Shown here: in pieces, positions 1 through 10,300 of the stretch
Numbering within the stretch: the first letter of the stretch is position 1
How the letters are laid out: each line of letters starts with the position of its first letter
Source: Oryzias latipes
Lineage: Eukaryota; Chordata; Actinopteri; Beloniformes; Adrianichthyidae
Assembly: GCF_002234675.1 (NCBI RefSeq)
Contig: NC_019878.2
Location: 4,094,688-4,158,687 of the forward strand
DNA: 64,000 nt
Direction: 5' to 3'
Notes under the pieces: generated by a model
What the model saw: the letters and a program-made list of their open reading frames with translations, nothing else
Told to the model about the DNA's origin: nothing
The model's database searches: none
Position numbers and translations under genes: made by a program

Positions 1-288
1 GTTCTCACATCTGGAGCTGTTTGTGGGTTCAGTTTGCTGAACGTCCTCCGTCCATGAGGTGGTGTGTTCAGACCTCAGACCAACTGGACCAAGCTTTTGT
101 TGCAACCGGGATGAAGATCGGCTTCTGCCACAGAACTCACTCCTGCCCCCCACCCCAAACATCAGCTCCAGAATATTCCTGCGTCCTTCACAGAACTCTG
201 TTCGGTTCTGTTCTGGCAGTGAAATGAGCTGAAATGAGTCCTCCCATCCTAGAAACATCAGCTGAAGTGTCTGTTTCTGCTGTTTCAG

Positions 289-3200
289 TTCTGGAGGGCA
301 GCGAGAAGGCGGAGCTTCCTGTGGTGGCGACTGTCTTCGACAAACTCAACCAGGTGTACAAAGAGTACCTGGAGGCGGAGCAGAGCTACGCGGCGGTGAG
401 GGCAGAGACGGGCACGCTCAGGGCCAAACGCCAACATCTCGCTCATGAAGCGGACCTCTCTGTGTCTGCAGGCCGTGGAGTCGGGCCCCAGTCGAGGTGC
501 CGCCACCCAGAAACGGCCGGTCAGGACTCAGGCGGTCATTGACCAATCAGACATGTACACCCATGTGCTGTCATCGTTCTCTGAGAGGAAGGTACACAAA
601 CCAGAGTCTAAACACGAGCGGCGCCACACAGACGCCAGTTCAGTAGGGAACAGGGTTTAGTTTCTCTGTTAAACTCAGTCGCAGAGCAGCCTCAGCCCAA
701 ATGTCATCTAGACCACCACGACGCACCGCCACGACGCACCGCCACGACGCACCGCCACGACGCACCGCCACGACGCACCGCCACTACGCACCGCCACTAC
801 GCACCGCCACTACACAGCCCTGGTGTAGGTACCATAACCATCCGGCCTGCAACAACCGTTCGGGGTCCTTTGACTAGTGCTGACGTCACATTTTGTGATT
901 GGCTGTCCGTTGGTCCGATGACGTGTCCGATAGGGATTGGTCTGGACAAATTACGACACCACCATAGAAGAAGATACGCGGTCGGTTGTAAACAAACAAA
1001 GCTCTGACACAGAGCGAGATTATCTTCTAAACGTGCTTTTAGTATTGTCATGATTATTATTAAGTGCTTTTGCAGTGGAATGGACTGCAGTCCGAACCCT
1101 TCTCCGGACCGCACACCGTAACAAAGCACCTTCCCTGCCTGCGAGGATCCAGCTGCTCTGATCAGAGACGCGGTTCGCTTGTGTGGAGCAGCCGGATCAT
1201 CTTTTTACTAAGTGGGTTATGGCAAAATCTCTCTATAAACACTAAGAATGTCAGACACAACTTTCCTTCTGTGTTACAAAAGGAAATGTGAAATGACGGT
1301 ATGTAGAGCCCGAGCAGATCTCCACGCTACATAGTTTGTCCAATTGGGGCTACCGTAGTGTGACGTTATCCTCAGTCGAAAGGACCCCGAAAGGTTATTG
1401 CAGGTTATGGTACCTACACCGTTACACACCGCTACCACACACGTACCATTATAAAATCATTTCAAAATAAGATAAATTGATATTGAAAGATACCATCTGG
1501 ATTGAGTCATGGTAGGTTTATTTTAATATAAAATAAAAACCACCAAGTACATCACAGCAGAAAACATGTGATGTCAGCAAAAACATATCAGTCCATCATT
1601 CCAGTCCAATGTGTGGAAACACTTTAAATTTAGCAAAGTCCTGTGACCATCAAGTGTCTAGAATGTTCTAAGAATGTTCCCTTTGGATTCTTAGGCTGTG
1701 GAAAAACAACAGTGGTGAACTTTAGGAAACTAACATGTGAATGGATTTGACATTCATTCTAGTTTACTTGGTCGTTTGGACACAGATTTAATTTCCACTT
1801 GATGATCTGGAAGAAATCCAAGAATCTGGAGAACTTCACTGTTCAGTAGCAGGAATTTCTGTCTGAGTCTCACTGCTGGAAGTTTTGGATAAAGATGATC
1901 TGAATCCATTTGAGGTCAGTCAATCGGATCGATCAGAAGAAACCAAAATCAACAATGAATCATATCAACAACCACAAGTTATGATGTGAATCGATTCATT
2001 ATTAAAAATGTATCGTTACCCCCCCTAGTTCGAAGATATCTGGGAGGGACTGTATAGTGTAGGCCGCCCCCTAGTGGCTGGTTGATGAACTGAGCTGGAT
2101 AAACTAACCGTGTTTAAAGCAGCTTTAGTCTGGAACAAAGACAACAAAAGACTAAACATCTTCCACTTGGACCAAAACCTTCAGTTCTGTTCTGTAGGAA
2201 GCTGATCAGAACCAGGTTCTGTTCTTTTCTAACACACTGGTGTTTCCTGCAGGGCGTGTCCCATAAATTCATCATTGCTGTGCTGATGGAGTACATCCGC
2301 TCCTTGAACCAGTACCAGATCACGGTCCAGGTAAGGCTGAGGCTTTGGGCTCTACGGTTCCTGTGGGCGCTGCTCTGTAATGACTCCTCCCACTTCCTGT
2401 CAGCATTACCTGTACGAGCTGGTCATCAAGACGCTGGTCCAGCACAACCTCTTCTACATGCTGCACCAGTTCCTGCAGTACCACGTCCTCAACGACTCCA
2501 AGCCGCTGGTGGGTTCACGACCCGCCCTCACCGTTCACAGACCCGTTTGGGGTCCCAGCAGACATCAAGCAAAAGACCTTTTCCTTTTTCACAAACTTAC
2601 TCTTAAATTCAAAAAGTAAACGTTTATTTTTATAGCAAATTCCTCAGAATCACCGAGAGCTTCACAACAGTGACATCAGGAAATGAGAACAAACCTCTCA
2701 TTCATGGAAAACAAAGATTCTCAGGAAAAGACGCTTTATTACCAACAAAAAGATCTTCTGAATCAAAGCAATCTGTATTTTAAAAACAGAGTTGATCAAA
2801 GGGGCGGAGCCATCCAAGGATGAGGGTCATCGGCTTGAAAGGCCAGAACTCCTCTGCTTTATAGCGAGTTTTGGGAATAGTTAGAAGTTTTTGGTTTGCA
2901 GACCTCAAAGGATGAGATAAAGAGCAAGGGGTTCAAAGGTCATCAATGTGTGCAGGTGTTTTTCTGTGCAAGGCTCTGAAAAATAGACAAATATGAAATC
3001 CATTCTAAAAATAGACCAAAAGAGGACAGTAGAGGAGTTGTAACAACTTTGCCTTGCAGCAAAAAGATTAGTTGAAGTTTTTTTTTTTTTAACTTCAACT
3101 TTTTCAACCAAGTTAGCCTGAAAGACCCAGAAAATCCAACCTCTTTCCATTGCTACGGTTAAATATTATGAACATGATCATGAATGTAGGTGAAATATTT

Positions 3201-5102
3201 TAACAGGATAAATAAAAATGTTTGAGATTACAGGAGAAAAATAGTCTTAAAGCTGCTGTCAAAAATGACATTTGCTCCTGAGGTGAACTTTCTGAAAAAG
3301 AATCTAGCTCTAAAATAAAAAAACTACAGGAAAAGTCCCAAACTGTTTTCCAAAACTCTTCTGTCTTTACAGCTTTGTTAGCATAAAACTTTTCTGAGCC
3401 TTTGTTATGTTTTCCAGTAAAAATCGGTTTCATGATGTTGTTATGCTGCAGAACAATCGGACCCGCCTCCTCAGGACAATTCTTCTGTGAGCGCCACGGA
3501 TCCAGAAGCGCTCTGGATCAGGAGCTCCTGAACGGCTTCCTGCTGACGCTCTTTCTGTTTGCTGCTCTCAGGCCTGCCTGCTGCTGTCTCTGGAGGGAAC
3601 CTATCCACCGGCCCACCAGCTGTCTCTGGACATGCTGAAGGTAACAGATACACACACACACACACACATACACACATACGCGCACATGCACTCGCACGCA
3701 CGCACAGAAGGAGTGTCTGCAGAGGAAACCTCAGTGAGACAGGCCTTGGTCACCGTGTTTGCAGCGTCTTTCCACGGCCAACGATGAGATCGTGGAGGTT
3801 CTGCTGTCCAAGCAGCAGGTTCTTGGAGCCCTCCGGTTCATCCGCAGCGTCGGTGAGTTCTCCTCTGCAGAACTGAAACAGGTCTGGTGTTCCGGGTCTG
3901 ATGTGCGTGTGTCAACCAGGAGCCCACGACAATGTGTCGGCCCGGAAGTTTCTGGATGCGGCCCGGCAGACAGGAGACCAGATGCTGTTCTACACCGTGT
4001 TCCGGTCCTTCCAGCAGCGGAACCAGCGACTTCGAGGAAGCCCCGCCTTTAACCCAGGTACATTTTAGGCTAATTTTACAAACCAATCAAAATGAAGCAG
4101 AGGTGACCTTCATCTTACAGATGTGACTAAAAAGACATAAAACTTTCAGCTCAGAGGAAAAACGGAACCACAAAAATCCTAATTAGTTCTGGTTCTGGTC
4201 TGAGTCCATTCTTCCACCTAAAGCTTAGCTCTTTAGGAACGGTCACTCTTCCCAAACACAAGATAACAAAAATGTCTTAAATCACTGAAGACCTAGAGAA
4301 ACTTGAAACATAAAATGTAGTAACCACATTTCATTTTCTACTTTTACATATACAGCATATATATATATATATATATACATATACATACATACATACATAC
4401 ATACATACATACATACATACATACATACATACATACATACATACATACATACATACATACATACATACATACATACATACATACATACATACATACATAC
4501 ATACATACATACATACATACATACATACATACATACATACATACATACATACATACATACATACATACATACATACATAAATATCTTACATGTACAACCA
4601 AGACCTATGGGATCAATAAAGTATTTCTGATTCTGATACAACACTATAAAGTTCAGAGTTCTGTATTTGACCCACAAGAAGGATGTGCAGGTTAACGGCA
4701 GAGCTCTAAGAACAGAACCCTGAGGAACTCCCCTCACACAGAGAAGGTGAAATGTATTGATATAAATGGTTGTACTTGGACAGCCCTTTACTACTATTGA
4801 AGGCCCAAAGTGCTTTACAGTGACAGTCTGTTTCATCCGTTCACACACACTCCGCCGTCTAACACTGCAGCCAACCGATAACCACCAGGACCAATACGGG
4901 TTCAGCATTTAATATGTCACGATATGTGTTCTGCTTTATGGCAACAATAGAAAAGGATGTAAAAGCGGTCCTGTTTGACTCTGGGTCAGTGTGCTGTGAC
5001 GGACGGACGGGCTGTGTTTCAGGAGAGCACTGTGAGGAGCACGTGACCCACTTCAAGCAGCTGTTTGGGGAGCAGGCGATGATGAAGGCCTCCACCGTGT
5101 GA
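289..5102 (+). CDS. rmc1: rmc1, regulator of MON1-CCZ1 complex (C-terminal part, 5' end outside window)
   Basis: Eight GT-AG exons join in frame: 289-395, 472-591, 2253-2330, 2404-2508, 3572-3640, 3765-3852, 3920-4057 and 5023-5102 (TGA at 5100-5102). They encode about 261 residues of a protein that is roughly 650 aa in vertebrates. The N-terminal beta-propeller half is not in the window. Diagnostic segments of the Mic1 domain are visible: VIDQSDMYTHVLS, IAVLMEYIRSLNQYQ, LVQHNLFYMLHQFLQYHV, RLSTANDEIVEVLLSK and the tail GEHCEEHVTHFKQLFGE. In animals RMC1 (formerly C18orf8/Mic1) binds MON1-CCZ1, the Rab7 exchange factor, and supports late endosome, lysosome and autophagosome maturation in the cytoplasm. 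A poly(A) signal lies about 200 nt past the stop. The third visible intron-flanked gap (592-2252) carries a TIR element and a later intron carries a 200-bp microsatellite. The gene points at riok3, tail-to-tail. Confidence 0.93.
708..813. repeat. 13-bp minisatellite in rmc1 intron
   Basis: About eight head-to-tail copies of a 13-bp unit, CACGACGCACCGC, with the last copies changed to CACTACGCACCGC. It abuts the TIR element that starts at 822. Confidence 0.85.
822..1420. mobile_element. Non-autonomous DNA transposon with 18-bp perfect terminal inverted repeats
   Basis: The ends GGTGTAGGTACCATAACC and GGTTATGGTACCTACACC are exact inverted copies. The homology continues inward for about 30 nt (CTGCAACAACC against its complement near 1397, then TTCGGGGTCCTTT). 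The body is about 600 bp without a transposase. I could not find a convincing target-site duplication, so the superfamily is open. It lies inside an rmc1 intron. Confidence 0.75.
1421..2252. other. Remainder of rmc1 intron, no gene
   Basis: AT-rich intron sequence up to the acceptor at 2252. I see no open exon and no clear repeat boundary here. Confidence 0.6.
2509..3571. other. rmc1 intron, no gene
   Basis: A 1.06-kb intron between well-supported exons. It contains a T-run near 3077-3090 and nothing that reads as an exon. Confidence 0.6.
3648..3708. repeat. (CA)n microsatellite with degenerate CGCA tail
   Basis: A perfect CA run followed by mixed CACACATACGCG and CGCACGCACG units, within a short rmc1 intron between exons 3572-3640 and 3765-3852. 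Confidence 0.9.
4357..4579. repeat. (AT)n/(ATAC)n microsatellite, about 220 bp
   Basis: An AT run is followed by about 50 uninterrupted ATAC tetranucleotides. On the minus strand this reads as a long spurious Met-Tyr-Val-Cys polypeptide. It is followed by GGGATCAATAAAGTATTTC, a typical 3' end of teleost non-LTR elements, so the microsatellite may have grown next to a retroelement tail. Confidence 0.95.
4595..4870. repeat. Retroelement-derived fragments in last rmc1 intron
   Basis: The stretch holds a LINE/SINE-type tail (GATCAATAAAGTATTTCTGA at about 4611). It is followed by sequence resembling a common teleost repeat with AAGTGCTTTACAGTGACAGT. Boundaries are not resolved. Confidence 0.4.
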
Positions 5103-5300
5103 AGCTTCAGCGCCTGGAGGTCTCTGAGGCTCCGCCCCCTCCCAAACAACAAACCTGTTCTGTTGGTTTCAGCAGAATCTGTCCAGCTGAAGTCTCCTGG
5201 AAGATGGGTCTGCAAGCCCCGCCCACCAGTGGTGACATCACAGACAAGTGCACTGATACGATGAAGATGGTTCTGTTGGTCCAAAGTGTTGATTTTGTAA

Positions 5301-5306
5301 AATAAA
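5301..5306 (+). other. Poly(A) signal of rmc1
   Basis: AATAAA about 200 nt downstream of the rmc1 stop codon. Confidence 0.75.
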
Positions 5307-5520
5307 GAGATGTTTTTTTAATGAACTGCTTTCAGAAACTGCAAACACAAACTTCCTGATTAAATGATTAAATCTCTTCCTTAAGAAATGGTGAAAATTT
5401 CTTGAACTGATGTTCACCTGAGTCCGCCGACAGTGGAAGGAAAAAGTATTGGATCCTTTTGCTGATTTAGCAGTTTTGTCTACTTCAAAAGAAATGGTCG
5501 TTCGAGTTCATTTGAACATT

Positions 5521-5590
5521 GAACCTCTCTACCTTTATCATGGTAGGGAGAAAACATCAATGCAAGGGTGAGGTCATCTAAGAGGGTTAC
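5521..5590 (+). repeat. Fragment of the TTAA-type MITE family
   Basis: Shares CCTTTATCATGGTAGGGAGA and the run up to GGTCATCTAAGAGGGTTA with the right half of the MITE copies at 6425 and 31115, but lacks the left half and part of the terminal inverted repeat. Confidence 0.6.
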
Positions 5591-6123
5591 GAAGACACGT
5601 GCAGAACCACCTGAAGTTTGTCAAAGAGCATCTTCATGATTTAGAGAATGATTGGGAGAATTTGCTGTGGTTAGATGAGACCAAAACTGAGCTCTTTAGC
5701 ATCAACTCAACCCATTATGTTTTGAGGAAGAGAAATGCTGCCTATGACCGCAAGAACACCCTCCCTCACTGTCAAGCATGGAGGTGGAAGCATTATGCTT
5801 TAGGGGTTTTTTCCGCACAGGGCTACTTCGCTGTGTGGATGGGAGGATGGGCGGAGCCATGTACCAGATACATGTGGGGACCTCCTTTCATCCACCAGGC
5901 TGTACATTGGTCATGGATGTGTCTTCCAACGGGAAGTTTACCAAAAACAGCCAAAGAACAGGAAGATAATCAAGGTCATGGAGTGGTCCAGCCAGTCTCT
6001 GGACCTCAGTCCAGAAAACCTCTGGAAAGAGCTGAAGCTCAGTTTCCAAGTAACAGCCACCAAATCTGGATGATTCAGAAATCCTTTGGAAAGAAGAGTG
6101 GACGGGAATTCATCCTGATATGA
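5583..6123 (+). pseudogene. Tc1-like transposase remnant
   Basis: One frame gives FVKEHLHDLENDWENLLW followed by LDETKTELFSINSTHYV and LRKRNAAYD. This matches the catalytic core of Tc1 transposases around the second-domain Asp (usually W-S-D-E-T-K; here W-L-D-E-T-K). Past about 5800 the homology moves to a neighbouring frame (GGAMYQI) and later returns, so several indels have broken it. There is no intact N-terminal paired-like DNA-binding domain upstream. It cannot encode an active enzyme. Confidence 0.85.
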
Positions 6124-6424
6124 GCAAAAATCTGCTCATCATAACAAGCCACTAATAAGGGTTCTGCCACATAAATTTCTTTATTTAATAAGAATCTCAT
6201 TTTTGATAATTTTTCATAATAATTTTAGTAATATTTTTAATTATCTAATAAAAATGTAATTTGTGATGTCCTTTATATTGATGTTATATTATATCGATTA
6301 TTTCTGAATGTCGTGTTGCTGCCACAGAAATGAAATTTCCCCATTGTGGGATTAATAAAGTCATCTATCACAAAGAACCAAGTCTTTCCAGAAAAAGAAT
6401 TCAAATACTTATTTTCCTCTGTAA

Positions 6425-6629
6425 CCCTTGTGCTATCCTGGGAACTGTAACATTGGGAGTTGGGTCATCTAGACCCACTAGACAGTGCTCTGAACCTTTT
6501 TTCTTCAATGATTTGTGATCTTCACTGGTGTCCATGGATTACATGAAATCTTTCCACCTTTATCCACCTTTGTCATGGTAGGGAGAACACGTCAATGGAA
6601 GGGTGGGGTCATCTAAGATAGAACAAGGG
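6425..6629 (+). mobile_element. piggyBac-like MITE, copy 1 (about 205 bp)
   Basis: Starts CCCTTGTGCTATCC and ends GATAGAACAAGGG, flanked by GTAA on the left and TTAA on the right. The CCC...GGG termini with a TTAA target are those of piggyBac-type elements. It is internally alignable with copies at 14340, 31115 and 46981. Confidence 0.8.
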
Positions 6630-7041
6630 TTAAAGTCCTTTTCTTGATGTTCTGATTTTCTCTCACTTTTGATGAACTGACCATCAGGATGACAGACTGT
6701 AGTTCTTTTCAAGTTGGTAGACAAAATCAGCAAAGGATCAGATAATCATATCCTCCTCTGTAGACGTTTTTTTCTTAAAGTAAATGTTCAAAATGCAATT
6801 TAAAATATTTTTAGTGACGCTGGAACTTCAGCGTTTTTGCTCTTCGGGTGGATCCAAAGGCTGATTGATGGTGAGGAGAAGAGCTCAGGTGGATCTCTTC
6901 CCGAACATTCATGTTTCAGACATTTGAGACGTTTCAGAGTTTTTGCAGTCATGAAACCTAAAGCTCCAGAGGTCAAATGAGGTCAGCTGAAGGCAGGAAC
7001 GTTCAGTAAAGACCAGAGGAGACGGCTGCCATTGTCAGGAT

Positions 7042-7047
7042 TTTATT
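7042..7047 (-). other. Poly(A) signal of riok3
   Basis: TTTATT on the plus strand (AATAAA on the minus strand), about 315 nt past the riok3 stop codon. Confidence 0.65.
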
Positions 7048-7361
7048 TCGGCCTTGTTGCCTCTGACCCACAAACAAGCAAAAGCACCACTCAACTCTGA
7101 GGAGAACCACTGGAAGCTTCTGAGCCTCCTGCAGACGCGTCCTCAGAACCGGGGGGTGGAGCTCTGCTGGCGTGGACAAAAACACCAGAAGAAGCAGAAG
7201 GAAACTGCGAGCTGCACCTGAAAAAACCCCTCCCCATCTGCCTTTTCAGCGAGGCGGTGGGAGGGTTTAGTGGGGCAGGTGGGACGTCCTGGAGGAGTCT
7301 TCCTCCACCGGAGTCCAGACAGCTTTCAACACGGCGGGTCTCACAGAGAACCGGCTTCACG

Positions 7362-10300
7362 TTAGTCGTCGGCATCGACTTTTAACGGGGGGCCGCCGTC
7401 CTCCAAAGACACGGGGAACGTCTTCCTCCCCCGCTTCTGCACGTGGTCCTCGTTCCTCTTCTCCAGAGCCACGATCTGTCAGAAAGAGGCAACACCGCCA
7501 CCATGAGGCTGAACTGCAAACTACACAGGCGCTTTTCTGACTTCCCAACAATCACCTGTGCCATGAACTCATCCTCGGCGCCGATGGGAATGTTGAGCCC
7601 AGACACGGCGTTGAAGAGCTCATGGACGCCAAAGGCCTCGCTCACCCCTTTCTTCTGGAAGAACTGATGAGAAAAACATCAAAGACCCCATACAGTGACT
7701 GAACACTTCCCGAAAGAAGCGAGGAACCCCTCATGGTTTTCTCATTTGGTTTCTTCTGGTTACCGTGGAAACATTCCTGCAGTCTCGAAAGAGGAACTCC
7801 AGGCCGTGGGGGTGGGTCGGCTCCACAGACTGACTGACGTCGATCAGCCACACCTGCAGCGACAGAACAGAGGATCAGAGACCAGCAGGACTTCAGAAGA
7901 CGAGCAGCTTCCTGGAGGAAGTCAATCTGTTTCCAGCAGGAAGTCCAGGGGCTTCCAGGAAGAAGTCGTACCTTTCCTTGGTGCCACAGAATGTTGTATT
8001 CGCTGAGGTCAGCGTGGACCAGGTGACACTCCCGATACATCTGCTGCATGAGCTGCACACAAAAGCATCGGTCAGCTGTTTCCGTGGAAACGGTACACAC
8101 TTTTACCTGCAATAAAACTGTACAAAAGTTCAGTTGTTGGAGAAAATTGTGTTTAATATTTTCAATTTTATTGAAGAAATCTAAAATGTTTCTGCTGCTC
8201 AGCATTTAATAAAGCATAGTTCTGATGGAGTTTTGAATAAACAGTTTAAAATGTTGAAAACTTTATTGAACCTTTGCTGTTGTCAGAATTCTATAACAGT
8301 ATTTTATTGAAGCATTTAGAGTTCTTCTATAGCTCTTTAGATACTGCTGTGGTTTTTGACAAGCATATGAATGTTTTTAGAGATTCATATTTGATTCTGC
8401 TAACGTGTGTAGGATTCCCATTAGCATTAGCTTTAGCATGGGAATGTTTCTGCTATCATTTGCAGGGTTTAGCATCAGGAACGGTCACTCAGGGGCTGAC
8501 GCTCGTGTACGAATGCCGGCATTGTTGTTACGTTTCTTAAAGTCGTGTAAATCTGTCAGCTTCGTGTTTTTGGAGTTGAGCATTTGCACTTTTTTGTCTT
8601 TTGGTAGATGGGTTTAGCGTTTAGGAGGTGATTTTCTAAACACACAAATGTTTGTCTTCTTTTTTGACCTGATAGCATTTTTGGTTGAGTCTGGTTCTGC
8701 TGGATCAGGTTAACCCAGGGTTCTGCAACCTGAACCACTCAAAGAACCATTTGGATCAGTTTCCCACTGAGATGAAAGCACACAGAGCCACAACACTAGA
8801 TGTGTTAGAAAAAAATCGTTTCGCCGATACATCACGATAGTTCATTTAGCAATACTTGTATTAATTCAAAATCCTGTCAGAATATTAATTTAATTATTTA
8901 TTTGTATTCTTTATGAGAGTGATGTTTCATTTGATCGTTTGTGCATTTTCTACAACCTTAAATAGACTTCTCTGTCTGTCAAACAGCCAGAGTTAAGATG
9001 AGTGAGATGATGGAAACAAATTCACTTTGATGCAGACTCCTTTCTATTTATTTATTTATTTATATATTTTTATCCACTGAACCCAATAAATTATATTAAT
9101 TTTATGGATGAGAGCTATTTTTCATAAGGAACCAGCTGTTAGTTTGTTGTGGGTCTGGACTCATCAGTGGTGAGTCTAAGCCCCGCCCCCGCCTCTACCT
9201 GTTCATTATTTTCCCCCGCGTGTTCTACACAGACAGCCTAACATACGGTCATCGTAGCAGCAAGGTGACAGTAGGGGCCCCCTGACGCAAATTTAATTAA
9301 TTTTACGCGGAAATGGGTGGTTTTAGTCTAGGGGAATAAAATGATTTTTTTTTTTCTGGGCGCTCATGTGTCCCCTACGAGATCGCCACTGACTGTATTT
9401 CCAGACAACCTTTCCATCCCACAACAGACGCTGGTCGGCCTTCACAGCTACAGACACGCCCCCTCCACGCGTTCACACTGCTCTCTTCCTCCTGATGCTC
9501 GCACATCCTAACGGTGTTAAAGGCACCACGACAATCTTAAAACATGATAGTTAGCTCTTCAGGGTCTGCTTTTTGTGTGGGACCGGTGTGCGTTTACTTC
9601 CTGTCTGTGCACGTACATGCAGGACCTGGTGGTAGGCGGCCTTCATGTCATCTGGGCTCAACATGGCGTCTTTGAGTTTGGGAGCAGGGACATGGTCTTT
9701 TCCGATGAACGACATCACCAGGATGTGTTTCTTTAGCAGCACCACCTCTGGACAAGGGATCTCTGCACGCTTCATTCTGAGTGCACACACGCAGACACAC
9801 ACACACACACACGCAGACACAGACAGCTGAAAACCCTGAGGCGGTCCTGGATCACGGCGTGGGTTCTGGACAGTCCGGTTACCTGCTCAGGTTGTGCATC
9901 TCCTTCTCGGCCCACAGCCGGATGATCTTGCGCGGGTTGAGCTTGCTGAAGCGGTCTTTGAAGCGGTAGTCATCTTTGATGTAGCGGTCTCGGTTCTTGA
10001 ACTCGTTCAGCGTGGTCTTGAACACCTTCAGAACCACCTCGTCTGGAACCGGCTGCTCCTCCAGACTGACCAAACACAAACCAACATTCGGTCGGGTCTC
10101 TGAGGTCAGCGAGACGCTCCAGGATGTTGGAAACCGCCAGCGTTGGACGTCTCCTCCGGATGCGGCGTTTCAGTGAAGCAACAGTCGAAGCCGGGTCGGC
10201 GCCTTACCTTCCTCCGTCGGCGTGGAAGACCACAGACTCTTTGCCGGTGCTGATGCAGCCGTTGATGTTTTCCAGCACGCCGGCGTTCACCATCTTGTAC

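Larger units (their letters stand above)
5428..6757 (+). mobile_element. Decayed Tc1/mariner-like element
   Basis: The left end has TTGGATCCTTTTGCTGATTT and, on the opposite strand near 6720-6757, the related TGATCCTTTGCTGATTTTGT. These look like diverged inverted termini of a Tc1-type transposon. The transposase remnant lies at 5583-6123. A piggyBac-like MITE (6425-6629) is nested inside the right part. The element sits in the spacer between the 3' ends of rmc1 and riok3. Confidence 0.65.

Noticed and set aside
1-227. Additional rmc1 exon at the very start (68-codon frame)
   Set aside because: No match to the rmc1 protein and no paired splice sites; best read as intron.
4282-4908. 208-codon minus-strand frame with a Met-Tyr-Val-Cys repeat
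   Set aside because: It is the (ATAC)n microsatellite read in frame; no splice or homology support outside the array.
7695-8205. Frames of 103 and 187 codons overlapping riok3 exons
   Set aside because: They are other-frame or read-through shadows of riok3 exons 10-12.
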